From Ningiella ruwaisensis (lineage in GTDB: Bacteria; Pseudomonadota; Gammaproteobacteria; Enterobacterales; Alteromonadaceae), in assembly GCF_004798935.1 (NCBI RefSeq), contig NZ_RAHT01000002.1, positions 372,001-436,000 on the forward strand: a stretch of DNA of 64,000 nucleotides, in the 5' to 3' direction. How positions within the stretch are numbered: the first letter of the stretch is position 1; the number at the start of each line of letters is the position of its first letter. The notes beneath the pieces are model-generated. The model made no database searches, was not told where the DNA came from, and saw nothing but the letters and a program-made list of their open reading frames with translations. The position numbers and the translations under genes are program-made. Below, piece by piece: positions 53,722 to 61,698 of the stretch.

Positions 53722-54621
53722 ATGTGGTTTAAAAATCTAAAGCTCTATCGTTTTACCCAAGAATTTTCATTAGACACTCAAAACTTGCAGACCATGCTTG
53801 AGAGCATGCCGTTTGCACCTGCTGGTGCGCAAGAAATTTCCAGTATGGGTTTTGTCCCTGTATTACCTAAAGGCGATTTACTTTATCATCAGGTAGGCAA
53901 TGCATTTTGGTTTAAACTTAAACGGGAAGAGAAAATTCTGCCTGCAAGTGTTGTCAATGCAGAACTGGCTGAAAAGGTGGCGCAACTTGAACAGGAGAGC
54001 GGCTCGCCTGTTGGTAAAAAAGCACAGAAAGATTTAAAAGAAGAAATTGTTCAGCGTTTGCTTCCAAGGGCCTTCAATAAGCATGCTTTTATAAATGCCT
54101 ACATCAGCCTGGATGCACAGGTGGTAGTGGTGGATGCAAGCTCTGATGGCAGCGCTGAAGTATTGTTAGCGGCGCTTCGAAAATGCATCAACTCTTTACC
54201 TGTTGTGCCATTTGCAAAATCCCAACAGCAAGAAATTCTTACCAATTGGTTGTTAAAAGATGCTCCGCAAGGCATCGAATTACTTGATGAGGCTGAGTTT
54301 AAATCTCCTGCCGACGATGGCGCAATTATCCGATGTAAAAAACAGGATTTAGATGCAGAAGAAATTCTTGCGCATATTCAGGCAGGCAAATGGGTGCAAA
54401 AATTAGCAATCGCTTACAAAGAGCGCTTAACGTGCATTATTGCGGAGGATTTATCGATTAAACGCCTGAAATTTACCGATATGGTAGTTGAACAAAACGA
54501 AGATATCAGTAAAGACGATATGGCTGCAAAGCTAGATGCTGACTTTGCTTTATTTGTAAGCGAAATCGATGCCTTTGTGAAAGATTTAAATGAAATGTTT
54601 TCGCTTGAAGGCGATGCATAG
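53722..54621 (+). CDS. rdgC: RdgC recombination-associated protein
   Basis: A 299-residue nucleoid-associated protein that binds double-stranded DNA as a ring dimer and restrains RecA; required when recombination or replication restart is compromised. It begins MWFKNLKLYRFTQEF, a signature start. Also characteristic are MGFVPVLPKGDLLYHQVGN, EEIVQRLLPRAFNKHAFINA and the C-terminal DADFALFVSEIDAFVKDLNE. Length and order match E. coli RdgC (303). It has its own promoter region and is followed by a convergent terminator shared with the HDOD gene. Confidence 0.96.
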   Translation: MWFKNLKLYRFTQEFSLDTQNLQTMLESMPFAPAGAQEISSMGFVPVLPKGDLLYHQVGNAFWFKLKREEKILPASVVNAELAEKVAQLEQESGSPVGKKAQKDLKEEIVQRLLPRAFNKHAFINAYISLDAQVVVVDASSDGSAEVLLAALRKCINSLPVVPFAKSQQQEILTNWLLKDAPQGIELLDEAEFKSPADDGAIIRCKKQDLDAEEILAHIQAGKWVQKLAIAYKERLTCIIAEDLSIKRLKFTDMVVEQNEDISKDDMAAKLDADFALFVSEIDAFVKDLNEMFSLEGDA

Positions 54622-54640
54622 AGTCACTTCGTAAATAGCA

Positions 54641-54723
54641 AAAAGCTTCAGTATTTTGTCAATTGAACGCTGAACTCTTTTGGATTCAGCCAATTCTTAT
54701 ACAAAATAACCTGAAGCTTTTTT
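54641..54723. terminator. Nested hairpin/bidirectional terminator between rdgC and the HDOD gene
   Basis: Outer arms AAAAGCTTCAGTATTTTGT (54641-54659) and ACAAAATAACCTGAAGCTTTT (54701-54721) pair with a two-base bulge and end in six T; an inner GCTGAA...TTCAGC hairpin (54669-54690) sits in the loop. It ends both convergent genes. Confidence 0.7.
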
Positions 54724-54756
54724 AATGCTTTTGAACATCAAGCAGCTAAATTCAAA

Positions 54757-55590
54757 CTAGACGAATAAGCCCTTTGCATTTTCACGAAGATCGATGAATT
54801 CTTCAGATTGCAATTCGTCGATATCCTCAAATACACCACGTTGACCAGCCCGCGTTAAGGTTTCCTGCGGATCTTCAATCAAATTAGAAAGTGCAGCACC
54901 CACTCTGACAAAATCAATGTAACCAACCTGAGGTTTAACGTACTCAAGATTTCGCCAGTGCTCTGCACACTCAATAAAGACTTCGTTAAACTTCCATTCT
55001 CGCATGATGCTTCCACCAATGCGGCCAGCAAGCTTATTAATGGCTACATCTAAAAATGCGGGGTTGGCAAATACACTGTCGTGGCGCTCAGCTTCAGTTA
55101 ACACTGGTAGCGAACCAATATCAGCCACAAGCGCCGCAAGGGTCATGGTATCAATACTTAAATGCTTAGCGCCGTTTCGCTTTTTGTAGAGCATCAGGGT
55201 AGCCATTGCATTACCAACAATATCAATAATATCTGTCCAGCGCTTTGCCATATATTTTTTAACCACTTCGTTTTTTGAAACGAAGAGTTGCTCCATGGCT
55301 AAGGCTGTTGCGATATTTTTTACTTGGGCCAGGCCAATTCTTGTCACGGCCTGTGCAGTTGAAGTAACTTTGACCTCACGTCCCAAGTATGCAGAATTTG
55401 AGATTTTTATCATCCGTGCGCTTAATGATGGGTCTTGCCCTACCACTTCCGCCATCTTGTTCAAATTGATATTAGGATCATCAGCCGCCTTTCGCACTTT
55501 CAGTGCAATCGCAGGCAAAGTTGGCAGTACCAGAGTATCGTTGTTGATTTTCTCAACCAATATGGTGAGTAGTGCATTTTGAGTAGACAT
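54757..55590 (-). CDS. HDOD-domain signalling protein
   Basis: A 277-residue cytoplasmic protein consisting of a single HDOD domain, a helical relative of HD phosphohydrolases lacking some metal ligands. Family marks: LPTLPAIALKVRKAADDPNI, EVVGQDPSLSARMIKISNSA, VTRIGLAQVKNIATALAM and ECAEHWRNLEYVKP. The catalytic HD pair does not appear in standard form, so hydrolysis is unlikely. Such proteins are linked to c-di-GMP signalling or motility control. No partner gene adjoins it. ATG at 55588-55590 with an AAGG site. Confidence 0.88.
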   Translation of the reverse strand: MSTQNALLTILVEKINNDTLVLPTLPAIALKVRKAADDPNINLNKMAEVVGQDPSLSARMIKISNSAYLGREVKVTSTAQAVTRIGLAQVKNIATALAMEQLFVSKNEVVKKYMAKRWTDIIDIVGNAMATLMLYKKRNGAKHLSIDTMTLAALVADIGSLPVLTEAERHDSVFANPAFLDVAINKLAGRIGGSIMREWKFNEVFIECAEHWRNLEYVKPQVGYIDFVRVGAALSNLIEDPQETLTRAGQRGVFEDIDELQSEEFIDLRENAKGLFV

Positions 55591-55745
55591 GTATCAGCCT
55601 TGTTCCTATCGTTGAAAATTGCTTCCCTTTCACCTTGCACTCGCTTGCTGTTGTACACCGAGAGCAATGCTAAACACTTCCCTGGTGTTCAACAATCAAT
55701 ATTCTTTTGAGGAAAACAAAAGATTCAAGCACATTTAAAGCTTGA

Positions 55746-56111
55746 TTATTCTACCTTTAACTTTTCTTGGTATGGCGGCCAGCCTAAAGCTTTACCCGCC
55801 AGCACGTGCAGGTGAATGTGATAGACCGTTTGACCACCATGCTTATTGCAGTTCATAACCGTTCTAAACCCCGATTCGGCTGCACCTAAGTCACTCGCCA
55901 CTTTTGCAGCCACCCGATGCATGTAGCCAACAAGCGCATCATCTTCTTGCTGTATGTCATTCGTCGTTGCTATCGGTTTTTTAGGGATCACCAAAAAATG
56001 AATAGGCGCTTGCGGATTAATATCATTAAACGCGAGCACTCTGTCATCCTCAAATAATATATCGGCAGGAATTTCTTTTTTTATAATTTTTGTGAAGATT
56101 GTTTCTGACAT
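55746..56111 (-). CDS. hinT: HinT-like HIT-family purine nucleoside phosphoramidase
   Basis: A 121-residue cytoplasmic hydrolase of the HIT superfamily. The start ETIFTKIIKKEIPADILFED is the classic HinT opening. The catalytic His triad HIHLHV (with the preceding VYHIHLHVLAG) and the NCNKHGGQTV loop are present. It hydrolyses nucleoside phosphoramidates such as lysyl-AMP adducts. It lies alone between the HDOD gene and uppP. Confidence 0.95.
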   Translation of the reverse strand: MSETIFTKIIKKEIPADILFEDDRVLAFNDINPQAPIHFLVIPKKPIATTNDIQQEDDALVGYMHRVAAKVASDLGAAESGFRTVMNCNKHGGQTVYHIHLHVLAGKALGWPPYQEKLKVE

Positions 56112-56202
56112 TTTTATCTCCGATGATTATCTGTGTTTAACAACGCAAAACAATGCTTTTCTACTTCAAAGCAACTCGTGCTTTAAACGGCTAAAGCTCA
56201 TG

Positions 56203-57003
56203 CTAGGCAAAAACAAAAATTAGAAGTATTACACCTAATAATAGCCGGTAGATAACGAAGGGCAACATGCCGATGCGCGAAATCCAGCTTAAAAACAGGT
56301 GAATACACAAGTACGCTGCCACAAACGAAAAGCCAGCGCCGTAAATAAGTGCTTTCCAATCTACTGCGTGATTTGCTTCCAATAAGTCTAGTGTAGAAAA
56401 CAAGCCAGCAGCGAGAATGATAGGCATTGAAAGCAAAAACGAAAAACGCGCGGCGCTTTCTCTATCTAAACCCAGCATCAGTCCTGCGGTCATCGTTATC
56501 CCCGAACGTGAAGTACCCGGAATAATCGCAATGGCCTGAGCTACGCCGATAAAAAGCGTGTCTCTGAAGGTAAGTTGCGTTATCGATTTGCGTTGCGAAG
56601 CTTTGGCGTCGGCCCACCAAAGCAAAAGCCCGAACACAATCGTTGTTATTGCAATCACCAGCGCTGAACGCGCGTAAAGTTCTATCCAGTCTTTCATCAA
56701 AAACCCAAATAGACCTGCCGGAATAGTGCCGATGATTACCCACCAGGCGAGCTTGCTGTCAGTGGATTGTTCTTTGCTCCACCCTTTTGAAAACCAGGCG
56801 GCAGTCAAGCGTGCTACATCGGCTCTGAAATAAATCATGACCGCCAATAGGGAGCCAACATGCACGGCCACGTCAAAAGCCAGGCCTTGATTTCGCCAAC
56901 CCAAGAGTTCAGCAGGTAGAATCAAATGTGCTGAACTTGAGATGGGTAAAAATTCGGTTAATCCTTGAATAATTGCCAGAATGATGATTTCAAACAGTGT
57001 CAT
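56203..57003 (-). CDS. uppP: Undecaprenyl-diphosphatase UppP (BacA)
   Basis: A 266-residue inner-membrane enzyme that converts undecaprenyl diphosphate to the monophosphate for cell-wall synthesis; overproduction gives bacitracin resistance. It starts [20 protein letters not shown]; the ISSSAHLIL motif, the [19 protein letters not shown] region and [20 protein letters not shown] (the second conserved P-loop-like segment) are all present. I chose ATG 57001-57003 because it overlaps the folK stop as ATGA, indicating coupled translation. Longer starts lack a ribosome site. Confidence 0.96.
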   Translation of the reverse strand: MTLFEIIILAIIQGLTEFLPISSSAHLILPAELLGWRNQGLAFDVAVHVGSLLAVMIYFRADVARLTAAWFSKGWSKEQSTDSKLAWWVIIGTIPAGLFGFLMKDWIELYARSALVIAITTIVFGLLLWWADAKASQRKSITQLTFRDTLFIGVAQAIAIIPGTSRSGITMTAGLMLGLDRESAARFSFLLSMPIILAAGLFSTLDLLEANHAVDWKALIYGAGFSFVAAYLCIHLFLSWISRIGMLPFVIYRLLLGVILLIFVFA

Positions 57004-57506
57004 ACTTGTGTAGCGCTCCATGTAAAAGGCACTGGCCATAATTTTTGTGTGGTTTTATCAAACGCTTCCCAGAGCGTCTGATAGGTTTTTTGTTCGCAAG
57101 GGTGAATGTCGTGGGGTACAAGGTCTGCCATTGGCTGCAATACAAACGCATTATAGGTAATTTCATCGCGCGGCAAAGCGACCGGGCTATCGCAAACCAC
57201 ATCATCAAAGGTCAGTAAATCTAAATCCAATGTACGCGGTGAGAACTTTTCAGCTTCTCGCGCCCGCCCACATTCTGCTTCGATATGTTTTAAGGCATCA
57301 CACACTTGCTGAATGCTTTTGCTTGTGGTCGCCATCACCACCAGATTGAAAAAATTATCTCCTGAAAAGCCTACCGACTCACTTTCGTAAACTCTGGACA
57401 GCGAAAGAGCGCCGAATTGTTCGAACATGCCATCTAATCCAAGGCGAGTATTTTCTTCTTTATTAATGTTGGAGCCCACACTGACCAGAATTTTATGCTT
57501 AGTCAT
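57000..57506 (-). CDS. folK: 6-Hydroxymethyl-7,8-dihydropterin pyrophosphokinase FolK
   Basis: A 168-residue folate-pathway enzyme that transfers pyrophosphate from ATP to hydroxymethyl-dihydropterin. Family motifs: [36 protein letters not shown]-type segment (here [14 protein letters not shown], with the metal-binding Asp residues) and [19 protein letters not shown]. It overlaps folB upstream and uppP downstream by four bases each (ATGA), forming folB-folK-uppP. Confidence 0.95.
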   Translation of the reverse strand: MTKHKILVSVGSNINKEENTRLGLDGMFEQFGALSLSRVYESESVGFSGDNFFNLVVMATTSKSIQQVCDALKHIEAECGRAREAEKFSPRTLDLDLLTFDDVVCDSPVALPRDEITYNAFVLQPMADLVPHDIHPCEQKTYQTLWEAFDKTTQKLWPVPFTWSATQV

Positions 57507-57865
57507 GACTTGATGGGTCGCTCTCGTTCAATAAGAATACCGACATTATTCGCCTGTTTCAGAATATCTGGCTTGCTCAATTTCAATTTCAATTTTGTCA
57601 CATCAAACTCTTCAAACAACACCTGAATCATGTTATTCGCTAAGGCCTCAAGCAATTCAAAACTCGCCTCTTCGGCAATTGCTCCAAGACGCTGCGCCAC
57701 TTTTCCATAATCAAGCGTGTCATTTACGCTGTCTGTTTTAGCGGCTCTGCTCAAATCATAGGACATTTCCAAATCGACTACGACTCGCTGTTTTTCGTGC
57801 CGTTCAAAATCATATACTCCGATGAGGGTGTAAAGCGTTAGCCCCTCAATAAATACTTTATCCAT
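57503..57865 (-). CDS. folB: Dihydroneopterin aldolase FolB
   Basis: A 120-residue folate-pathway enzyme (aldolase/epimerase) that makes hydroxymethyl-dihydropterin, the substrate of FolK in the next gene. It starts MDKVFIEGLTLYTLIGVYDF; the FERHEKQRVVVDLEMSYDL segment, the LDYGKVAQRL motif, FELLEALANNMIQVLF with the substrate-binding Glu, and the C-terminal LKLSKPDI with catalytic-region Lys are present. ATG at 57863-57865 preferred; an upstream TTG adds two residues. Confidence 0.95.
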   Translation of the reverse strand: MDKVFIEGLTLYTLIGVYDFERHEKQRVVVDLEMSYDLSRAAKTDSVNDTLDYGKVAQRLGAIAEEASFELLEALANNMIQVLFEEFDVTKLKLKLSKPDILKQANNVGILIERERPIKS

Positions 57866-57930
57866 ATACAAAGACTATGTAGATCGCGTACTCTTACTAA
57901 AAGTGTATCGCGAATCGCTGGGGTAAGTAT

Positions 57931-58557
57931 ATGACAACATGGATTGTTTTTTACTGTCTGGCTGCCTATTTGCTAGGCTCAGTCTCCAGCGCGATCCTTT
58001 TATGTAAACTTCTGGGGCTACCCGATCCTCGCACTCAGGGCTCACTAAACCCTGGCGCTACAAATGTTGTGCGCATTGCAGGTAAGCGAGTTGGCGTGTT
58101 TGTACTTGTGTTTGACATTTTAAAAGGCGCTGTGCCCGCTTACCTTGCATACTTAAGTCAACTGAGTGAATTTGCCATTGGGCTTGTAGCCATTTGCGCC
58201 TGTCTGGGGCACATGTATCCGGTGTTTTTTCAATTTAAAGGGGGCAAGGCCGTTGCAACCGCATTAGGGGCAATGCTGCCAATGGGTTGGGCGCTGGCAG
58301 CAGGCTTGTTATCAACCTGGGTATTGGTGTTTGCAATCTCCAAATTATCATCCTTAGCTGCCATTGTGACAGTGAGTCTTGCGCCTGTTTTCACCTACTT
58401 TTATAAACCTCAGTTTACCTTTTCAGTTACCATGCTATCGGTGCTAATTATTGTAAAACACCGCAGTAATATATCACGCCTGATAAACCGAAAAGAACGT
58501 GAGGTAGGACAAAACCTGTCAAATAAGCATCGCGCTAAATCGCGGCAAGAAGATTAA
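57931..58557 (+). CDS. plsY: Glycerol-3-phosphate acyltransferase PlsY
   Basis: A 208-residue inner-membrane enzyme acylating glycerol-3-phosphate from acyl-phosphate in phospholipid synthesis. Five or six helices are visible. The three active-site motifs are [20 protein letters not shown] with [29 protein letters not shown] and [17 protein letters not shown]. It diverges from folB and its last 23 bases overlap the tail of convergent tsaD. ATG at 57931. Confidence 0.95.
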   Translation: MTTWIVFYCLAAYLLGSVSSAILLCKLLGLPDPRTQGSLNPGATNVVRIAGKRVGVFVLVFDILKGAVPAYLAYLSQLSEFAIGLVAICACLGHMYPVFFQFKGGKAVATALGAMLPMGWALAAGLLSTWVLVFAISKLSSLAAIVTVSLAPVFTYFYKPQFTFSVTMLSVLIIVKHRSNISRLINRKEREVGQNLSNKHRAKSRQED

Positions 58558-59566
58558 CAGCGCTTAAGCTTTCCAGCGGCCAGCGAGGCATCGCTTTTTC
58601 CGTCAAAAGAGTGCGCTCCCCCGCCAGCAAACGCTGGCAACCTGCGTAGGCTATCATGGCACCATTGTCAGTACAGTATTCAAAGCTTGGATAAAATACG
58701 TCAAAGCCATCAACTTGACTTGCTTCTTCAAAACTGGCTCTTAAGCGTTTATTTGCAGCAACACCACCTGCCATGACTAATCGTTTATGTCCTGAATGTT
58801 TCAGTGCTCTTCGGCATTTAATTAACAAGGTATCGACAATTGCCTCTTCAAACGCCCGGGCAATATTTGCGTGAGTTTGATGCTGACCATCACTACTGCG
58901 GATCGTATTGGCAGCGAAAGTTTTTAAGCCGCTAAAGCTAAAATCAAGTCCAGGACGGTCGCACATAGGGCGCGGAAATTGGTAGTGGCCAGACTCGCCT
59001 TCTTCCGCTAATTTTGCGAGTAAAGGGCCACCTGGATAATCTAAACCAAGCAGCTTGGCAGTTTTATCAAAGGCTTCACCCGCTGCATCATCTACCGATT
59101 CCCCCAACACTTTATATTGCCCAATGCCCTTAACATCAACCAGCATACTGTGGCCACCTGAAACCAAAAGAGCAACAAAAGGGTATTCAGGTTTGCGGGC
59201 GTCAAGCATGGGGGCAAGCAAGTGCCCTTCCATATGGTGAACACCAATACTGGGAACATTCCATGCGTATGCCAGGGCTCTGGCCATTGAAGAGCCAACC
59301 AATAGTGCGCCAATTAAGCCTGGGCCGCGAGTATACGCAATGCCATCAATGTCAGACTTACCAAGCTGAGCGCTGTTCAAGGTTCGCTGCACCAGAGGGA
59401 TAATTTTGCGAACATGATCACGTGATGCCAACTCAGGCACCACACCACCGTAATCTGCATGAAGCTTGACTTGACTATAAAGCTCGTGCGCCAGCAGACC
59501 ATGCTCACTATCATAAATCGCGATACCCGTTTCATCGCAGGAAGTTTCTATGCCTAATACTTTCAT
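58535..59566 (-). CDS. tsaD: tRNA threonylcarbamoyladenosine transferase TsaD
   Basis: A 343-residue ASKHA-fold enzyme that, with TsaB and TsaE, completes the t6A37 modification of ANN-decoding tRNAs. It begins [20 protein letters not shown]; the metal site HMEGHLLAP and HxxxH histidines, [37 protein letters not shown] and [12 protein letters not shown] are all present. The convergent overlap with plsY is unusual for two essential genes. In many gammaproteobacteria rpsU lies directly divergent from tsaD; here a PEP-CTERM-like gene separates them. Confidence 0.97.
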   Translation of the reverse strand: MKVLGIETSCDETGIAIYDSEHGLLAHELYSQVKLHADYGGVVPELASRDHVRKIIPLVQRTLNSAQLGKSDIDGIAYTRGPGLIGALLVGSSMARALAYAWNVPSIGVHHMEGHLLAPMLDARKPEYPFVALLVSGGHSMLVDVKGIGQYKVLGESVDDAAGEAFDKTAKLLGLDYPGGPLLAKLAEEGESGHYQFPRPMCDRPGLDFSFSGLKTFAANTIRSSDGQHQTHANIARAFEEAIVDTLLIKCRRALKHSGHKRLVMAGGVAANKRLRASFEEASQVDGFDVFYPSFEYCTDNGAMIAYAGCQRLLAGERTLLTEKAMPRWPLESLSAVNLLAAI

Positions 59567-59781
59567 GTAGATGCTAATTCCAATACGTGCCGTTTATTTA
59601 TCTGGGAAAAAGAATATATAGTAGATATTCATTAGAGCTCGAGTATTATCTCTACAAAGCACGCAAATGCCAATGGTTGTGTTCCATTCTATGTTTATGC
59701 GCTGATTTAAAGTGTGCGCGAAGACTGCTTCTAATTACAAAAACAAAAAAGTACGAAACGAAAAATTATGAAAAGTATAAC

Positions 59782-59817
59782 GCCGGTATGCAACGATATT
59801 AAAATATCATTACCGGC
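59782..59817 (-). terminator. Nested hairpin after the PEP-CTERM-like gene
   Basis: Outer stem GCCGGTA/TACCGGC (59782-59788 with 59811-59817) and inner GATATT/AATATC (59795-59800 with 59803-59808). It lies 18 bases after the stop of the gene ending at 59835 and could terminate it, but the T-run is poor. The rest of 59567-59834 holds nothing recognisable. Confidence 0.5.
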
Positions 59818-59834
59818 TTAATGTAATTTAAAGA

Positions 59835-60479
59835 CTATGTTCGGCTTCTGCTGCGGTATAAAACCAAACCAAGCATTCCAGCTGCGAGCAGGCTGAAAAT
59901 CGTAGGTTCGGACACCACTGCAGGCACGGGTGCGGTTGCCGCCAGACCAAACTGAGCGCCAGTAAGCGTACCCGTTGCTAACTGAAAGGTACTTTCAAGC
60001 AAGGCACTGGCCGCATCCAAAAAGGTAAGCGAAATTTGTGGATTAGCCAAGTCGGTGATAGCCGCAGCGTCAAGTCCGGTAAAGTCCAGACTGAATATGT
60101 CGACCATTCCACCTCCATTAACGTCAGCCGACAAAATCGCAGTCGTTGTGTTGATTAAAAAGTCACTTAATATGACCGTGACATCGTCACTTGTATCGAC
60201 TGTGCCTAAATCGCCCGTTAAGCTTATGCTTGCGCCAACGTGTTCAATCGTTCCTGCCAGTGTTGTGAAGTCTAAATCACCGCCTGTAACACCAAAACCC
60301 AGAGTTAATGGATCAGCAGAGACTAAATCACCACCAAGCAAGGCGGGTGTGATCCCCAAGTCAGCCAAAGGTGCAGTGACTTGTACGTTGGTTTGACCGC
60401 TCACTATCGGTACTGCCATAGCTGGACTTGCAAGCCAAAAGACAGCGCTGGCTAACACTCCTATTACTATTTTCTTCAT
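59835..60479 (-). CDS. PEP-CTERM-like sorting-signal protein
   Basis: A 214-residue secreted protein. I chose the ATG at 60479 with an AGGGA site; it opens a signal peptide (MKKIVIGVLASAVFWLAS, cut after PAMA). The middle is Asp/Thr/Gly/Leu-rich, likely all-beta (LGFGVTGGDLDFTTLAGTI, DVTVILSDFLINTTTAILSA). The end has the PEP-CTERM layout: a short VSEPTIFSLL motif (Ser-Glu-Pro-Thr in place of Pro-Glu-Pro), a hydrophobic helix LLAAGMLGLVLY and a basic tail RSRSRT. Such proteins are processed by an exosortase and usually reach the surface or biofilm matrix. No exosortase is in the window. Function unknown. Confidence 0.8.
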   Translation of the reverse strand: MKKIVIGVLASAVFWLASPAMAVPIVSGQTNVQVTAPLADLGITPALLGGDLVSADPLTLGFGVTGGDLDFTTLAGTIEHVGASISLTGDLGTVDTSDDVTVILSDFLINTTTAILSADVNGGGMVDIFSLDFTGLDAAAITDLANPQISLTFLDAASALLESTFQLATGTLTGAQFGLAATAPVPAVVSEPTIFSLLAAGMLGLVLYRSRSRT

Positions 60480-60819
60480 GGTATAAATCCCTTCATCATT
60501 TGTATAAATCAAAAAGTAAATTAAATGTGTTTGAAGCAACCGCACTAAATACTTCAACATAACTCTACGCTAATTTTGAAATAATTGCTCACTTTTTAAC
60601 CAGGCATTAACTAAAAATTAACCTTGTGACGTATCAAGTCCCTGTTTAGTGTCTGTCAGCAACTTATTGGTATTTATTTAAGCTTAAGCCTTTACATGCG
60701 CTACGAGAAAGAATACAATTTCGCACCATTTTTTAGCCCGGGTAATTAAATTAACGCTTAAATTGCCTATACTATTTACTAATGTACCCGGTTGATTTAA
60801 TTTCTGAGGTGAGTATTTA
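60480..60819. other. Divergent promoter region of the PEP-CTERM-like gene and rpsU
   Basis: About 340 AT-rich bases. A TATACT hexamer at 60768-60773 is a candidate -10 for rpsU, with no good -35. The GAGGTGAG ribosome site of rpsU is at 60806-60813. No other element is recognised. Confidence 0.4.
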
Positions 60820-61035
60820 ATGCCAATTGTTAAAGTAAGAGATAACGAACCGTTTGATATCGCTCTAAGACGATTCAAGCGTTCATGTGAAAAAGCAGGC
60901 GTATTGTCTGAAGTACGTCGTCGCGAGTTTTTTGAAAAGCCGACTTGGGAACGCAAGCGCAAAAAAGCGGCAGCTAAAAAACGTCACATGAAAAAATTGG
61001 CGCGTGAAAATGCACGTCGCGTAAAACTTTACTAA
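60820..61035 (+). CDS. rpsU: 30S ribosomal protein S21
   Basis: A 71-residue basic small-subunit protein that helps mRNA initiation. [20 protein letters not shown] and the Lys/Arg-rich tail [19 protein letters not shown] are almost the same as in E. coli S21. It opens the macromolecular synthesis block rpsU-yqeY-dnaG-rpoD. A terminator follows, so expression of the downstream genes needs read-through or internal promoters. Confidence 0.98.
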   Translation: MPIVKVRDNEPFDIALRRFKRSCEKAGVLSEVRRREFFEKPTWERKRKKAAAKKRHMKKLARENARRVKLY

Positions 61036-61077
61036 AGGTAAAGGCTTACCGTCCTCGCAAGAGGCCGTGCAAGGAAG

Positions 61078-61100
61078 AGGCGCTTAATCGCGCCTTTTTT
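61078..61100 (+). terminator. Terminator after rpsU
   Basis: AGGCGC (61078-61083), loop TTAATC, GCGCCT (61090-61095), then five T. It matches the well-known attenuating terminator between rpsU and the next gene of this operon in other gammaproteobacteria. Confidence 0.9.
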
Positions 61101-61177
61101 GTGCGTGATTTTTAAAAACCGCGTATGATATAAACACTTTATCCCACCTGAAAGCAAAACATCAAAAGGACAAAAAG

Positions 61178-61621
61178 ATGTCATTACTCAGCCAATTAAA
61201 AGACGCCCAAAAAGATGCGATGCGTAGCAAAGACAAGCTAAGTTTGGGCACGATCAGAATGGCGCTTGCCGCCGTTAAGCAGCGTGAAGTTGACGAACGG
61301 ATTGAGCTCACGGATACTGACGTACTGCAAATTTTGACCAAGATGGTCAAACAACGTCAAGAGGCGGCATCTCAATTTATTGACGGCAACCGAAAGGATT
61401 TGGCAGATAAAGAAGAAGCCGAGATTGCCGTTATCAAGCGCTTTTTACCACAACCCTTAAGTGATGAAGAAGTCAGTCAGCTAGTGGACGACGCCATTCA
61501 AAGCAGTGGCGCAAGCGATATAAAAGACATGGGTAAGGTTATGGGTATCCTTAAACCTAAAGTACAAGGTCGTGCTGACATGGGTGCGGTTAGCAAAATG
61601 ATAAAAGCAAAATTGGGCTGA
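61178..61621 (+). CDS. yqeY: GatB/YqeY domain protein
   Basis: A 147-residue helical protein homologous to the tRNA-binding tail domain of amidotransferase subunit GatB. Family marks: LKDAQKDAMRSKDKLSLGTI, RMALAAVKQREVDERIELTD, RQEAASQFIDGNRKDLADKE and GKVMGILKPKVQGRADMGAV. Function unproven; it may associate with tRNA or translation. It commonly lies between rpsU and dnaG in this class. AAAAGGAC site before the ATG at 61178. Confidence 0.93.
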   Translation: MSLLSQLKDAQKDAMRSKDKLSLGTIRMALAAVKQREVDERIELTDTDVLQILTKMVKQRQEAASQFIDGNRKDLADKEEAEIAVIKRFLPQPLSDEEVSQLVDDAIQSSGASDIKDMGKVMGILKPKVQGRADMGAVSKMIKAKLG

Positions 61622-61698
61622 CACCTGCTTTAGCAAGCAACAATTGTTTTGATTGCTTTTTGGATAGCACTTTTCAATAACAACACAGGATTATTCGT

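Noticed and set aside
59587-59802. 71-codon plus-strand frame between tsaD and the PEP-CTERM-like gene
   Set aside because: No ribosome site; Lys/Tyr/Cys-rich translation of AT-rich spacer; ends in the nested hairpin.
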